A stretch of DNA of 64,000 bases from Acidimangrovimonas sediminis (GTDB lineage: Bacteria > Pseudomonadota > Alphaproteobacteria > Rhodobacterales > Rhodobacteraceae). Shown here piece by piece: positions 26,207 to 35,087 of this stretch. The position numbers and the translations under genes were made by a program. A model generated the notes under the pieces. The model was not told the origin of the DNA. It saw only the letters and a list, made by a program, of their open reading frames with translations, and ran no database searches. The DNA is taken from NCBI RefSeq assembly GCF_002871005.1, contig NZ_PHSN01000006.1:124001-188000 (forward strand). The letters are read 5' to 3'. Within the stretch, counting starts at the first letter, position 1; each line of letters opens with the position of its first letter.

Positions 26207-27366
26207 GGTCCACCGCCGCCCTGCTGACCGCCTGTCTCGTTGCCGCCCCCGCCGCTGCCGACACGGTGGCGCCGGCGCAGGCGGGGGAACAGGCAGCGGC
26301 GGCGGCGTCAGCGCTGCAATCCGCAATCGAGGATCTGCGAAAGGCGCAGGGCGCGCGCAACCGTGTCGCGGCGCTGACCCGCACGATCCAGGCTTATGAA
26401 TCCGGCCTCGGGGCGCTGCGCGACGGGTTGCGTCGCGTGGCGATCCGCGAGGCGGCGCTGACTGCGCTGCTGGCCGCCAAGCGCGACCGGATCGGCGCCC
26501 TGCTGGGGGTGCTGGCCTCGGTCCAGCGGACGCCGGCGCCGCTGTTGCTGATGCATCCCGAGGGGCCGCTTGGTGCCGTGCGGGCGGCGATGATCGCGCA
26601 GGATGTCACGCCCGGGTTGCAGGCCGAGGCGCTGCAATTGCGGGCACAACTGCAGGAGCTGGCCGCGCTGCACAAGGTGCAGGACCGATCGGCCGGGATC
26701 CTGCGTGCAGGTCTTGCGGCGGTGCAGGCGGCGCGGACGGACCTGTCGGAGGCGGTGTCGAACCGCGCCGACCTGCCCAAGCGCCTGACCGCCAGCGCCG
26801 CGCAGCTGGGCCGGGTCGCCGACAGTGTGAAAACGCTGAACGATTTCGCCAAGGTACTGTCGGACCAGAAGATCGGCCCCGGCCCGGCGGAGCCCCCGTT
26901 CGCCGATGCGAAGGGGCAGCTGCCGATGCCGGTCGACGGGACGATCCTGCGTCATGCGGGCGAGGCGGACGCCGCGGGGATCAAGCGCCCCGGTATCGTG
27001 ATCGCGACGCGGCCGCGTGCGCTGGTCACCGCGCCCTGGTCCGCGACCATCCGGTACCTCGGTCCGCTTCTCGACTACGGAAACGTGATCGTGCTCGAGC
27101 CCGGGGACGGGTATCTACTGGTGCTGGCGGGCCTCGACGAGGTCTATGGCAAGGTCGGGCAAGTGATCTCGGCCGGAGACCCGGTCGGCCTGATGGGCGG
27201 CCGGGAAGCGGATCCCGGCGCGGCAGGCGCAGGCGGAAAAGAAGGCGGTGGCGCCGAACGCCCGGAAACGCTTTACATGGAGTTGAGAAAGGGCGACACC
27301 CCGGTGGACCCCGAGGCATGGCTGGCGCCTTCGCGCCGCGAGGAACGACATAGGACGAAACCATGA
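26203..27366 (+). CDS. EnvC-like murein hydrolase activator (degenerate LytM domain)
   Basis: This 387-residue periplasmic protein has a signal peptide (cleaved after APAAA about residue 19), a long predicted coiled coil (about 35-230), and a C-terminal LytM/M23-like domain (about 260-385). EnvC-type proteins activate cell-wall amidases at division. The metal ligands expected in an active M23 peptidase are missing: where VxxxH and YxHL occur in active proteins, the sequence reads GNVIVLEPGDGYLLVLAGL, so it is probably a regulator, not a peptidase. Its ATG overlaps the gpmI stop and its stop overlaps ctpA, so the three genes are coupled. Confidence 0.85.
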   Translation: MRSTAALLTACLVAAPAAADTVAPAQAGEQAAAAASALQSAIEDLRKAQGARNRVAALTRTIQAYESGLGALRDGLRRVAIREAALTALLAAKRDRIGALLGVLASVQRTPAPLLLMHPEGPLGAVRAAMIAQDVTPGLQAEALQLRAQLQELAALHKVQDRSAGILRAGLAAVQAARTDLSEAVSNRADLPKRLTASAAQLGRVADSVKTLNDFAKVLSDQKIGPGPAEPPFADAKGQLPMPVDGTILRHAGEADAAGIKRPGIVIATRPRALVTAPWSATIRYLGPLLDYGNVIVLEPGDGYLLVLAGLDEVYGKVGQVISAGDPVGLMGGREADPGAAGAGGKEGGGAERPETLYMELRKGDTPVDPEAWLAPSRREERHRTKP

Positions 27367-28730
27367 GGAAATATGTGATCGCCGCGCTGGGCGGCTCGGT
27401 TGCCGGCGCGCTTCTCGCGACGCAATTCGCGGGTCCGCTCCTGGCCGACGAAGCCAAGAAACCCGAGAATTCGGTCTACCAGCAGCTCGATCTCTTCGGC
27501 AGCATCTTCGAGCGGATCCGGGCCCAGTACGTGGAGCCGGTGAACAGCCAGAAGCTGATCGAGGCGGCGATCAACGGGATGCTGTCGTCGCTCGATCCGC
27601 ATTCCAGCTACATGGATCCCAAGCAATGGGCCGACATGCAGGTCCGCACCAAGGGTGAGTTCGGCGGCCTGGGCATCGAGGTCACGCAGGATCAGGGCTT
27701 CGTCAAGGTCGTCTCGCCGATCGACGGCACGCCGGCGGCCAAGGCCGGGGTCAAGCCGGGCGATTACATCACCAAGGTCGACGGGGATTCGCTTCTGGGC
27801 ATGACCCTCGACCAGGCGGTGGACAAGATGCGCGGGCCGGTCGGGTCCGAGATCACCATCACCATCGTCCGCAAGGGCGAGAAGGAGCCGTTCGAGGTCA
27901 AGCTGACGCGCGACACGATCAAGGTCGCCTCGGCCAACGGGCGGCTGGTGGGCCACACCGCGGTGCTGCGCCTGAACCAGTTCAACGACCAAACCTACGA
28001 CGACATGATGGCTGGCCTGAAGAAGGCCGAGAAGGACGCGGGCGGCGCAGACAAGATCAACGGCGTCGTGCTGGACCTGCGCAACAACCCGGGCGGCCTG
28101 CTGACCCAGGCGATCAAGGTATCCGACGCCTTCCTCGACAAGGGCGAGATCGTGTCGACCCGCGGGCGCCTGCCGCAGGATGGGGAACGGTTCAACGCGA
28201 CGTCCGGCGACGTGATCGACGGCAAACCCATGGTGGTGCTGATCAACGGCGGGTCCGCCTCGGCCTCCGAGATCGTGACCGGCGCGCTCAAGGACCATCA
28301 CCGCGCGATCGTCGTGGGCACCAAGAGCTTTGGCAAGGGCTCGGTCCAGACGATCATCCCGCTCAAGGGTGACGGGGCGATGCGTCTGACAACGGCGCGC
28401 TACTACACGCCATCGGGCCGGTCGATCCAGGCCCTGGGGATTCAGCCCGACATCGTGGTGCCGCAGCCGCCGACCCCGACCAAGGCCGACGACAGCAAGG
28501 CCAAGCAGCCCGATCAGACGTTCGAGGCGGACCTGCCCGGCATCCTCAAGAACGACGCGATCACCGAGCAGGAGAAGAAGCAGCTCTCGGCCGAGGCCAA
28601 GGCCGCGGACGAAGAGGCCAAGCTGCGCGAAAGCGACTTCCAGCTCGCCTATGCGATCGACCTGCTGAAGGGCCTGACCGTGATCGGCAAGGATGACACC
28701 GGCGTAACGCCGCCGGCCAAGTCGAAGTAA
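27363..28730 (+). CDS. ctpA: Carboxy-terminal processing protease CtpA (S41 family)
   Basis: This 455-residue serine protease cleaves C-terminal tails of exported proteins. After a signal/anchor (residues 1-28) come an N-terminal helical part, a PDZ domain (about 85-165, [34 protein letters not shown]), and the S41 catalytic core. The catalytic Ser300 (GGSASASE) and Lys325 (KSFGKGSVQ), plus Gln329, are in the expected spacing. An alanine- and lysine-rich C-terminal region with the [20 protein letters not shown] stretch follows. It overlaps the EnvC-like gene by 4 bp; CtpA and amidase activation may be linked in wall remodelling. rppH follows after 34 bp. Confidence 0.95.
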   Translation: MRKYVIAALGGSVAGALLATQFAGPLLADEAKKPENSVYQQLDLFGSIFERIRAQYVEPVNSQKLIEAAINGMLSSLDPHSSYMDPKQWADMQVRTKGEFGGLGIEVTQDQGFVKVVSPIDGTPAAKAGVKPGDYITKVDGDSLLGMTLDQAVDKMRGPVGSEITITIVRKGEKEPFEVKLTRDTIKVASANGRLVGHTAVLRLNQFNDQTYDDMMAGLKKAEKDAGGADKINGVVLDLRNNPGGLLTQAIKVSDAFLDKGEIVSTRGRLPQDGERFNATSGDVIDGKPMVVLINGGSASASEIVTGALKDHHRAIVVGTKSFGKGSVQTIIPLKGDGAMRLTTARYYTPSGRSIQALGIQPDIVVPQPPTPTKADDSKAKQPDQTFEADLPGILKNDAITEQEKKQLSAEAKAADEEAKLRESDFQLAYAIDLLKGLTVIGKDDTGVTPPAKSK

Positions 28731-28764
28731 GGGACGGGCCGGGGGCAACCCCGGCCCCATCACC

Positions 28765-29253
28765 ATGACGCCCGAAGAGATCTCTCGCCTTCCTTACCGT
28801 CCGAATGTCGGCGTCACGCTGATCAACCCCGAGGGGTTGATCTTCGCCGGCCGCCGGATCGACAGCAACGCCCCCGCCTGGCAGATGCCCCAGGGTGGCA
28901 TCGACAAGGGCGAAAGCGCCGAGACCGCCGCATTGCGCGAGCTGGAAGAGGAAACCGGCGTCGTGCCGAGCCTCGTCCAATACCTCGCACGGACCGACGA
29001 TCCGGTGCGCTACGACTTGCCGCCCGAGCTTTTGGGCAAGATCTGGAAGGGCAAGTACCGCGGGCAGGAACAGGATTGGTTCCTCTACCGTTTCACTGGC
29101 AGCGACGCGCAGGTGAACATCGCCACCGATCACCCGGAATTCGCCGAATGGCGCTGGATCGGCGCGGCTGAGATGCTGGACGCCATCGTGCCGTTCAAAC
29201 GCCCGGTCTACGAGGCCGTGATCGCCGCCTTCCGCCCCTGGCTGGCAAGCTGA
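28765..29253 (+). CDS. rppH: RNA pyrophosphohydrolase RppH (Nudix)
   Basis: This 162-residue Nudix hydrolase removes pyrophosphate from 5'-triphosphate RNA and starts mRNA decay. The Nudix box [22 protein letters not shown] is at about 44-65 and is preceded by the [10 protein letters not shown] and WQMPQGG RppH signatures. [20 protein letters not shown] segment contains the family's RNA-contacting residues. Length is typical of alphaproteobacterial RppH/NudH (about 155-165). It follows ctpA after 34 bp and may be the last gene of that operon. Confidence 0.93.
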   Translation: MTPEEISRLPYRPNVGVTLINPEGLIFAGRRIDSNAPAWQMPQGGIDKGESAETAALRELEEETGVVPSLVQYLARTDDPVRYDLPPELLGKIWKGKYRGQEQDWFLYRFTGSDAQVNIATDHPEFAEWRWIGAAEMLDAIVPFKRPVYEAVIAAFRPWLAS

Positions 29254-29282
29254 GCGTCCTTGCGGCAAGGGAACGCGGGCGC

Positions 29283-29306
29283 TTTGCCGTTCATCTTGGC
29301 AAAAAT
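29283..29306. other. Short hairpin with AAAAATAC tail between rppH and a phosphatidyltransferase gene
   Basis: TTTGCC (29283-29288) pairs with GGCAAA (29298-29303) around a 9-nt loop. There is no T run after the stem on either strand, so it is not a convincing terminator. The CATCTTGGCAAAAATAC core resembles the TCTTCTGAGGAAAAATATC core of the palindromic repeats and may be a decayed relative. Confidence 0.3.
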
Positions 29307-29308
29307 AC

Positions 29309-29929
29309 TTATTCTTCGCGTTCCGCCCCGAAGACCTGCCGGGCCAATGCGACCCGGCTGCCCGCGGTGACGAAGCAGAGCGCGCCGAAGATCCAGGCCA
29401 GCGGGGCGAACCAGCCCGGCAGCAGGCAGATCAGCACGAAGAATGCGATCGTCTCGGTTCCTTCCAGCAATCCCCCGGTGAAATAGAGAGACTTGGAGCC
29501 ACGTTCGCTGCTTTCCATCCCGCGCCGCTCGGCGAGGATGGCATAGCCGAGAAAGCTGGTGCCGTTGACGTAGAAGCTGCACAGTAGGAAGGCCGCGGCC
29601 AGCGCGTTGGCGGCCGGGTCGGCCACGGCAAAGGCGAAGGGGACCGCGCCGTAGAACAGGAAATCCGCCGCGATGTCGAAATAGCCGCCGAGGTCGGTCT
29701 TGCCCGCCGCCCGCGCCACCGCCCCGTCCAACCCGTCTGCCAGGCGCGAGAGGAGGAGCGGCGCCAGCGCCCAGAGCGGCCAGCCAAGCGCGATCATCGC
29801 GGCAGAGACCAGCCCCAGAACAAGACCGCAAACCGTCACTGAATCGGCGGAAACGCCGGATTTCGCCAAGGCTCGACCCGCCATGTTCAGCGGCGGATCG
29901 ATCACCCGGCGCAGGGCCGCGTCAAGCAT
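29309..29929 (-). CDS. CDP-alcohol phosphatidyltransferase
   Basis: This 206-residue membrane enzyme transfers a phosphatidyl group from CDP-diacylglycerol to an alcohol in phospholipid synthesis. The metal-binding signature D65-GL-D68-G-AV-A-R73, then G81/82, D85 and D89, fits D-x2-D-G-x2-A-R-x8-G-x3-D-x3-D. Five to six hydrophobic segments surround it. The acceptor alcohol (glycerol phosphate, inositol, serine or choline) cannot be assigned from sequence, although the short length suggests a PgsA- or PssA-like type. The lytic transglycosylase ends 4 bp before its start, so the two are probably co-transcribed. Confidence 0.88.
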   Translation of the reverse strand: MLDAALRRVIDPPLNMAGRALAKSGVSADSVTVCGLVLGLVSAAMIALGWPLWALAPLLLSRLADGLDGAVARAAGKTDLGGYFDIAADFLFYGAVPFAFAVADPAANALAAAFLLCSFYVNGTSFLGYAILAERRGMESSERGSKSLYFTGGLLEGTETIAFFVLICLLPGWFAPLAWIFGALCFVTAGSRVALARQVFGAEREE

Positions 29930-29933
29930 GCCC

Positions 29934-31253
29934 TCAGCGCAGCCGTTGCAGAAGCGCGAGCGAGGCGTAGCCGTCCGGTATCATCCCGACATGGCGCTGG
30001 TAGGCGCGGATCGCGCGGATGGTCATCGGCCCGATGCGCCCGTCCACCCCGCCGGTATTGAACCCGGCCCGGGTCAGCCGGGCCTGCAATTGCTGCCGCT
30101 CGGCCGAGGTCAGCGCCCGGTCGCCCACCGGCCAGGAATGGCGGATCGGCGGCCCGCCCTCGATCCGGCTGGCAAGGTAGCCCACGGCGATCACGTAGGC
30201 ATCGGCACTGTTGTAATGCTCGATCGCCTTGAAATTGTGGAAGATGAGGAAGGCCGCGCCCTGTGCCCCGGCGGGCAGCAGGACCGAGGCCTCGCCATAG
30301 TTCGGCAGCGCCCGCCCGGTCGCGGTGCGCACCCCCAGACGTTCCCATTCACGCACCGACTTGTGGGTGCCATGCCCGGTCAGCGCGTAGTTGAAGCCGC
30401 GGGGCAGGGCGACCTCGATCCCCCAGGGCTGCCCCTCGCGCCAGCCGAAGCGGTGCAGGTACGACGCAGTGGAGGCCAGCGCATCGGTCGGGTCGTCGGA
30501 CCAGATGTCGCGCTTGCCGTCGCCGCGGAAATCCACGGCATAGGCAAGGTAAGAGGACGGGATGAACTGTGTATGGCCCATCGCGCCGGCCCAGGACCCG
30601 GTCATGTTCCGCGGCGCGACGTTGCCCTGCTGAATGATCTTCAGCGCGTCGATCAGCTGCGCCTCGAAGAACTTGCCGCGCCGCCCGTCATAGGCCAGCG
30701 TCGCAAGCGCGGGGATGATCTGGGTGGAGCCGCGATGGCTGCCGTAATTGCTCTCCATGCCCCAGATGGCCACGACCACCGACTTGTCGACGTGATAGGT
30801 GCGCTGGATCTGGTCCAGTACCCGGCCATACTTGCGCATCATCTGGCGCCCGGTGGCGATCCGCTTGTCCGAGGCGGCGCTGGCCAGGTATTGCCAGATC
30901 GTCTTGGTGAATTCCGACTGGTGGCGGTCCTTTGCCAACACCCCGGGATCGAGGTGCACCCCCGAAAAGGCCCAGTCGAACACCTTGGGAGAGATGCCCT
31001 GCGCGATGGCGCGGCGGCGAAAGCCCGTGACCCAGCGCTGAAAGCCGGAGTCGCCGGCGGAAACCTTGACCAACTCGGCCGAACTGCCTGCGTCGGCGGA
31101 GGCCGCCTCGGGCCTCAGCGTGGGCCGCGGCGAGGTCTTGAGTGCGGCCATGACGGGTCGCAGCATCGGACGTGGAGAGTGTTCTATGGCAGCAGAGGCC
31201 CCGCCTGCCGCCAGCACGGTGCAAAGGCCAAGGGCCCAACCGGGAAATCGCAT
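29934..31253 (-). CDS. Lytic murein transglycosylase (MltB-like) with peptidoglycan-binding domain
   Basis: This 439-residue exported enzyme cleaves the MurNAc-GlcNAc bond to form 1,6-anhydro ends. A signal peptide (about 1-22) is followed by the SLT_2/MltB catalytic domain, with the glutamate in AIWGMESNYGSHRG acting as acid, GAMGHTQFIPSSYLAYAVDFRGDGKRDIW, and SWAGA. A PG_binding_1 domain closes the protein (SAERQQLQARLTRAGFNTGGVDGRIGPMTIRAIRAYQRHVG). ATG 31253 is chosen because it begins the signal peptide; the frame extends upstream into non-coding sequence. It leads a two-gene unit with the CDP-alcohol phosphatidyltransferase. Confidence 0.92.
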   Translation of the reverse strand: MRFPGWALGLCTVLAAGGASAAIEHSPRPMLRPVMAALKTSPRPTLRPEAASADAGSSAELVKVSAGDSGFQRWVTGFRRRAIAQGISPKVFDWAFSGVHLDPGVLAKDRHQSEFTKTIWQYLASAASDKRIATGRQMMRKYGRVLDQIQRTYHVDKSVVVAIWGMESNYGSHRGSTQIIPALATLAYDGRRGKFFEAQLIDALKIIQQGNVAPRNMTGSWAGAMGHTQFIPSSYLAYAVDFRGDGKRDIWSDDPTDALASTASYLHRFGWREGQPWGIEVALPRGFNYALTGHGTHKSVREWERLGVRTATGRALPNYGEASVLLPAGAQGAAFLIFHNFKAIEHYNSADAYVIAVGYLASRIEGGPPIRHSWPVGDRALTSAERQQLQARLTRAGFNTGGVDGRIGPMTIRAIRAYQRHVGMIPDGYASLALLQRLR

Positions 31254-31280
31254 GAAATCACCTGCTCGTTCTTTTGCGCG

Positions 31281-31308
31281 ATCATAACCCGGCGCAGGCG
31301 TTTCGCAA
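31281..31308 (-). promoter_or_regulatory. Putative promoter of the lytic transglycosylase gene
   Basis: Minus strand TTGCGA (31303-31308), 16-nt spacer, TATGAT (31281-31286), about 20 nt from the ATG. The gap is divergent with the thiamine-diphosphate enzyme gene. Confidence 0.5.
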
Positions 31309-31384
31309 AGGGCAGCGCCCGCGTTCCGGCTTGCCCCTGCCGATGGCTTGTCGCAGGGTGCGCGGGACAGAGGGGGGATGAGCG

Positions 31385-33049
31385 ATGCGACACGGTGGAA
31401 AGATCCTGGTGGACCAGCTTGCGATCCAGGGGGTGGAGCGGGTGTTCTCGGTCCCCGGGGAAAGCTTTCTTGCGGCACTCGACGGTCTTCATGACAGCGG
31501 TATCCGCAATATCGTCTGCCGGCAGGAGGGTGGCGCGGCGATGATGGCCGAAGCCTACGGCAAGATGACCGGGCGGCCCGGAATCCTGTTCGTGACCCGC
31601 GGCCCCGGTGTCACCAATGCCTCTTCGGGGATCCACGTGGCGCGACAGGATTCGACCCCGCTGGTGGTTTTCGTGGGCCAGATCGCGCGGGCCCACCGCG
31701 ACCGCGAGGCGTTTCAGGAGATCGACTACCGCTCGGTCTTCGGCACCGTCGCGAAATGGGTGGCGGAGGTCGACCAGACCGACCGCCTGCCGGAATACAT
31801 CGCGCGGGCATTTCGTGTCGCGACATCGGGACGGCCCGGTCCCGTCATCCTCGCGCTGCCCGAGGACATGCTGAGCGGCAGTGCCGACGTGCCCGACCTT
31901 CCTGCGGCGCAGCGGCCCGTGCCGGGCGTGTCGCCGGACGCGGTCGAGGCGGTGGAACAGGCTCTGACACAGGCGAAAAAGCCCCTCGTTGTGGCCGGCG
32001 GCTCGGTCTGGAACGCCGCCGCCGCCGAGGATCTGGCGCGGTTCGCAGCCAGCTGGGACCTGCCGGTCGCGGCAAGCTTCCGTCGGCAGGACCACATCGA
32101 CAACCGTCATCCGAACTATGTGGGCGACGTCGGCATCGGCATGAACCCCAAGCTTGGCAAGCGGCTGGCGGAGGCCGATTGCTTGCTGGTCCTGGGCGCC
32201 CGGCTGAGCGATTCCGCGACCGGGGGGTACAGCCTGCTGGACCCCGCGCGACCGGGCCCGAAGATCGTGCATGTCTACCCCGGGCCCGACGAGCTGGGCC
32301 ATGTCTACGTGCCGGACGTGGGCATCGTCGCCGATCCGGCGCAGATGGTCGCGGCGCTGGCCGGGCGGAATGCCCCGCCCTCCGGTCACGGCGACTGGAC
32401 CAGGACGCTTCGCGCCGATTACGAGGGCTGGGTGCAACCGGTGGAAACGCCCGGCGCCGTCAAGCTTGAACAGGTGGTTGCGTGGCTTTCCGACACGCTG
32501 CCCGACGATGCCGTGCTGACCAACGGCGCGGGCAATTTCGCGGCGTTCCTGCATCGGTACTATCGTTACAAGAGCTGGGGCACGCAGCTGGCGCCAACCT
32601 CGGGCAGCATGGGCTACGGCTTTCCCGCTGCGATCTCGGCCAAGCTGCATCATCCCGACCGGGTGGTCGTCTGTCTTGCCGGGGATGGCGACTTTCAGAT
32701 GACGCTGAACGAGTTCTCGACGGCGGTGCAGCATGGGGCGGCGGTGATCGTGATCGTTGCCAACAACGGGCGGTACGGGACGATCCGGATGCACCAGGAA
32801 CGTCACTATCCCGGCCGGATTTCGGGTACCGATCTTGCCAACCCCGACTTTGCCGCACTGGCCCGTGCCTATGGCGGGCATGGCGAGACGGTGCGGGATC
32901 AGGCGGAGTTCGCGCCGGCATTCCAGCGCGCGGTCGCCTCGGGCAAGCCAGCGGTGATCGAGGTGACGCTGGATCCCGAGATGTTGTCGACCGCGATGAC
33001 CGTGGCGCAGACCCGCGCGCAGGGCGAAAAGGCCCGGGGCGGGGCCTAG
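31385..33049 (+). CDS. Thiamine-diphosphate-dependent enzyme, acetolactate synthase-like
   Basis: This 554-residue protein belongs to the POX/ALS-type thiamine diphosphate superfamily. It has the three usual domains: PYR (about 1-170, with the conserved Glu in VCRQEGGAAMMAEAYGKMTG), central domain, and PP (about 350-520). The PP domain carries the cofactor motif GDGDFQMTLNEFSTAVQHGAAVIVIVANN. It may be an acetolactate synthase paralogue, benzaldehyde/oxoacid lyase or similar; it lacks any partner regulatory gene beside it. The next gene, pbpC, is convergent and overlaps the stop by 4 bp. Confidence 0.82.
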   Translation: MRHGGKILVDQLAIQGVERVFSVPGESFLAALDGLHDSGIRNIVCRQEGGAAMMAEAYGKMTGRPGILFVTRGPGVTNASSGIHVARQDSTPLVVFVGQIARAHRDREAFQEIDYRSVFGTVAKWVAEVDQTDRLPEYIARAFRVATSGRPGPVILALPEDMLSGSADVPDLPAAQRPVPGVSPDAVEAVEQALTQAKKPLVVAGGSVWNAAAAEDLARFAASWDLPVAASFRRQDHIDNRHPNYVGDVGIGMNPKLGKRLAEADCLLVLGARLSDSATGGYSLLDPARPGPKIVHVYPGPDELGHVYVPDVGIVADPAQMVAALAGRNAPPSGHGDWTRTLRADYEGWVQPVETPGAVKLEQVVAWLSDTLPDDAVLTNGAGNFAAFLHRYYRYKSWGTQLAPTSGSMGYGFPAAISAKLHHPDRVVVCLAGDGDFQMTLNEFSTAVQHGAAVIVIVANNGRYGTIRMHQERHYPGRISGTDLANPDFAALARAYGGHGETVRDQAEFAPAFQRAVASGKPAVIEVTLDPEMLSTAMTVAQTRAQGEKARGGA

Positions 33050-35082
33050 CGAAGGCGTACCTCGGCCCGCGCGGCGCGGCCGGCGGCGTCGATCACCGAA
33101 AGGCTCACGAACCCCGCATGCAGCGGCAGCAGTGCCTGCGCGTCGCGGGTTCCGATCACCACGGGCCGCCCGTTGGCAAGCCAGGTGAACGGTGCAATCC
33201 CGCCCCGGACGCGAACCAGAAGGTCGCCCCCGGTGCGTTCCACCAGTGCGCCATCCGGCGGAAATGCCAGTTGAGGGGCGTCCTCTGCCGGGCCGAAAGC
33301 GGCTCTGCGGCTGCGGAAATGGCGCAGGGGCGGGGGCAGTTGGGCGTTTGCGACCATGAGCGTGTTTGCGGGTGGCGGCGGCAGTGGTGCGAGCCGCGGG
33401 GTGACCCGGTTGAAGGCCTGGAACAGGACCGGCGCGGCAAGCTCTCCGCCGAAGGCGCCGGGCACCGGGGTGCCGTCGGCGCGGCCCATCCAGATGCCCA
33501 CCACGTGGCGTCCGTCGAAGCCGATCGCCCAGGCATCCCGATGGCCGTAGGAGGTGCCGGTCTTGTAGGCCAGCCGGTTGCGTGGCGCGCCCGGCGGCGG
33601 TGCTAGGCCCGAGAGGATATCGCCCACCTCCCAGGCCGCCACGGCCGACAGGATCCGGGCGCCCGGGGCCGGCGCCGCATCGGCCCGCAGGTGCAGCGGC
33701 AGCGCGACACCGCCGCGCGCGATGGCGGCGTAGATCTGCACGAGATCCTGCAGCGAGATCCCGACCCCCCCCAGCGCGATCGCCAGCCCGGGTTGGCCCC
33801 CGGGCACCACCGGCTGCGTCCCCGCGCGCCGCATCGCCGACATGAGCTTGGCGGGCCCCAGCGCGTCGGTCAGCAGCACGGCGGGGATGTTCAGCGACAG
33901 TTGCAGCGCCTCGCGCAGGCGGATCGTGCCGCGGAACTGGTGGTCGAAGTTCTGCGGCGCATAGCCGTCGAAATCCACCGGGCGATCGTCGATCAGGGTC
34001 TCGGGGTGGCCCAGCCCCTCGTCGAAGGCGAGGCCATAGATCAGCGGCTTCAGCGTCGATCCGGGCGAGCGCAAGGCGCGGGTCATGTCGATGAATCCCT
34101 GCCGGCGGTCGGCGGTGTAGGCGGCCGATCCCACCGAGGCGATGATCCGGCCCGAGGCCTGCTCGGCCACCACGATCGCGACCTGAAGCCGTTGTCCCCG
34201 ATGCGCCACCGACTCCGCCGCCAGATCCTCGAGCCGCCTTTGCAGTCCCGCGTCTATCGTGGTCCGCAGGGGCGAGAGCGACGGGCTTTCCGCGTGCAGC
34301 CGCTCGGCCACGTGGGGGGCAAGCGCGGGCACGGGAAGGCGCGCTGTCGGAACAGGCTCCGTTTCCGCGGAAATGGCCTGTTCCAGGGTCAGAAGACCGG
34401 CCCCTTCCGCGCGCATGAGAACCCGGTTGCGGGCGGTGCGGGCGGCGTCGGGGAAGCGGTCGGGCCGGCGGGTTTCGGGCGATTGCGGCAGCGCCACCAG
34501 CAGCGCGGATTGCGCCGGGGTAAGGCGCCGCGGCTCCTTCCCGAAATAGGCGAGGGAGGCGGAACGCACCCCTTCCAGGTTGCCGCCGAAGGGCGCGATC
34601 TGGAGGTAGAGCGCTAGGATCTGCGCCTTGGTCAGCCGCCGCTCCAGCGACAGCGCGACGCGGATCTGCCGCAGCTTGCCCGCGATCCGCCCGGTGCCGC
34701 TGTCTTCCAGAAGCCGGGCAACCTGCATCGTCAGGGTCGATCCGCCCGAAACGATGTGCCCCGACATCAGCGTCTGACCCGCGGCGCGCAGCATGGCCAG
34801 CGGGTCGACGCCCGCGTGCCGGTAAAAGCGCCGGTCCTCATAGCCGATCAGCATCTTGAGGTAGCGCGGGTCGACCCGGGTGGGATCGACCGCCAGCCGC
34901 CAGCGCCCGTCGCCCACCGTGAAGGCACGCAGCAGGGTGCCGTCGCGCGCAAGGACCTCGGCCGAGGTCGCAGGGGTCAGCGGGGGCAGAACGGTGGTGT
35001 CGACCCAGTCGCGGACCCGGTCGCCCGCGAAGGCGGCGAGCCAGAGCCCCGCCGCCAGCGCCAGGATCGGGCGGGCGCGCAT
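33046..35082 (-). CDS. pbpC: Penicillin-binding protein 1C
   Basis: This 678-residue bifunctional enzyme polymerises and cross-links peptidoglycan. An N-terminal anchor (about 5-25) is followed by the glycosyltransferase 51 domain, with EDRRFYRHAGVDPLAMLRA and GGSTLTMQVARLL. The transpeptidase domain has the SxxK motif SPGSTLKP, SLN and KTGTSYG. The C-terminal BiPBP_C domain ends the protein. PBP1c is usually found beside an alpha-2-macroglobulin gene, and that gene lies 5 bp upstream here, so they form a unit. It overlaps the convergent ThDP enzyme stop by 4 bp. Confidence 0.95.
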   Translation of the reverse strand: MRARPILALAAGLWLAAFAGDRVRDWVDTTVLPPLTPATSAEVLARDGTLLRAFTVGDGRWRLAVDPTRVDPRYLKMLIGYEDRRFYRHAGVDPLAMLRAAGQTLMSGHIVSGGSTLTMQVARLLEDSGTGRIAGKLRQIRVALSLERRLTKAQILALYLQIAPFGGNLEGVRSASLAYFGKEPRRLTPAQSALLVALPQSPETRRPDRFPDAARTARNRVLMRAEGAGLLTLEQAISAETEPVPTARLPVPALAPHVAERLHAESPSLSPLRTTIDAGLQRRLEDLAAESVAHRGQRLQVAIVVAEQASGRIIASVGSAAYTADRRQGFIDMTRALRSPGSTLKPLIYGLAFDEGLGHPETLIDDRPVDFDGYAPQNFDHQFRGTIRLREALQLSLNIPAVLLTDALGPAKLMSAMRRAGTQPVVPGGQPGLAIALGGVGISLQDLVQIYAAIARGGVALPLHLRADAAPAPGARILSAVAAWEVGDILSGLAPPPGAPRNRLAYKTGTSYGHRDAWAIGFDGRHVVGIWMGRADGTPVPGAFGGELAAPVLFQAFNRVTPRLAPLPPPPANTLMVANAQLPPPLRHFRSRRAAFGPAEDAPQLAFPPDGALVERTGGDLLVRVRGGIAPFTWLANGRPVVIGTRDAQALLPLHAGFVSLSVIDAAGRAARAEVRLR

Positions 35083-35087
35083 CGCCG

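Noticed and set aside
29283-29306. Bidirectional terminator between rppH and the CDP-alcohol phosphatidyltransferase gene
   Set aside because: The stem is short and the A/T run is on the wrong side of the stem on both strands, so it is listed only as a hairpin.
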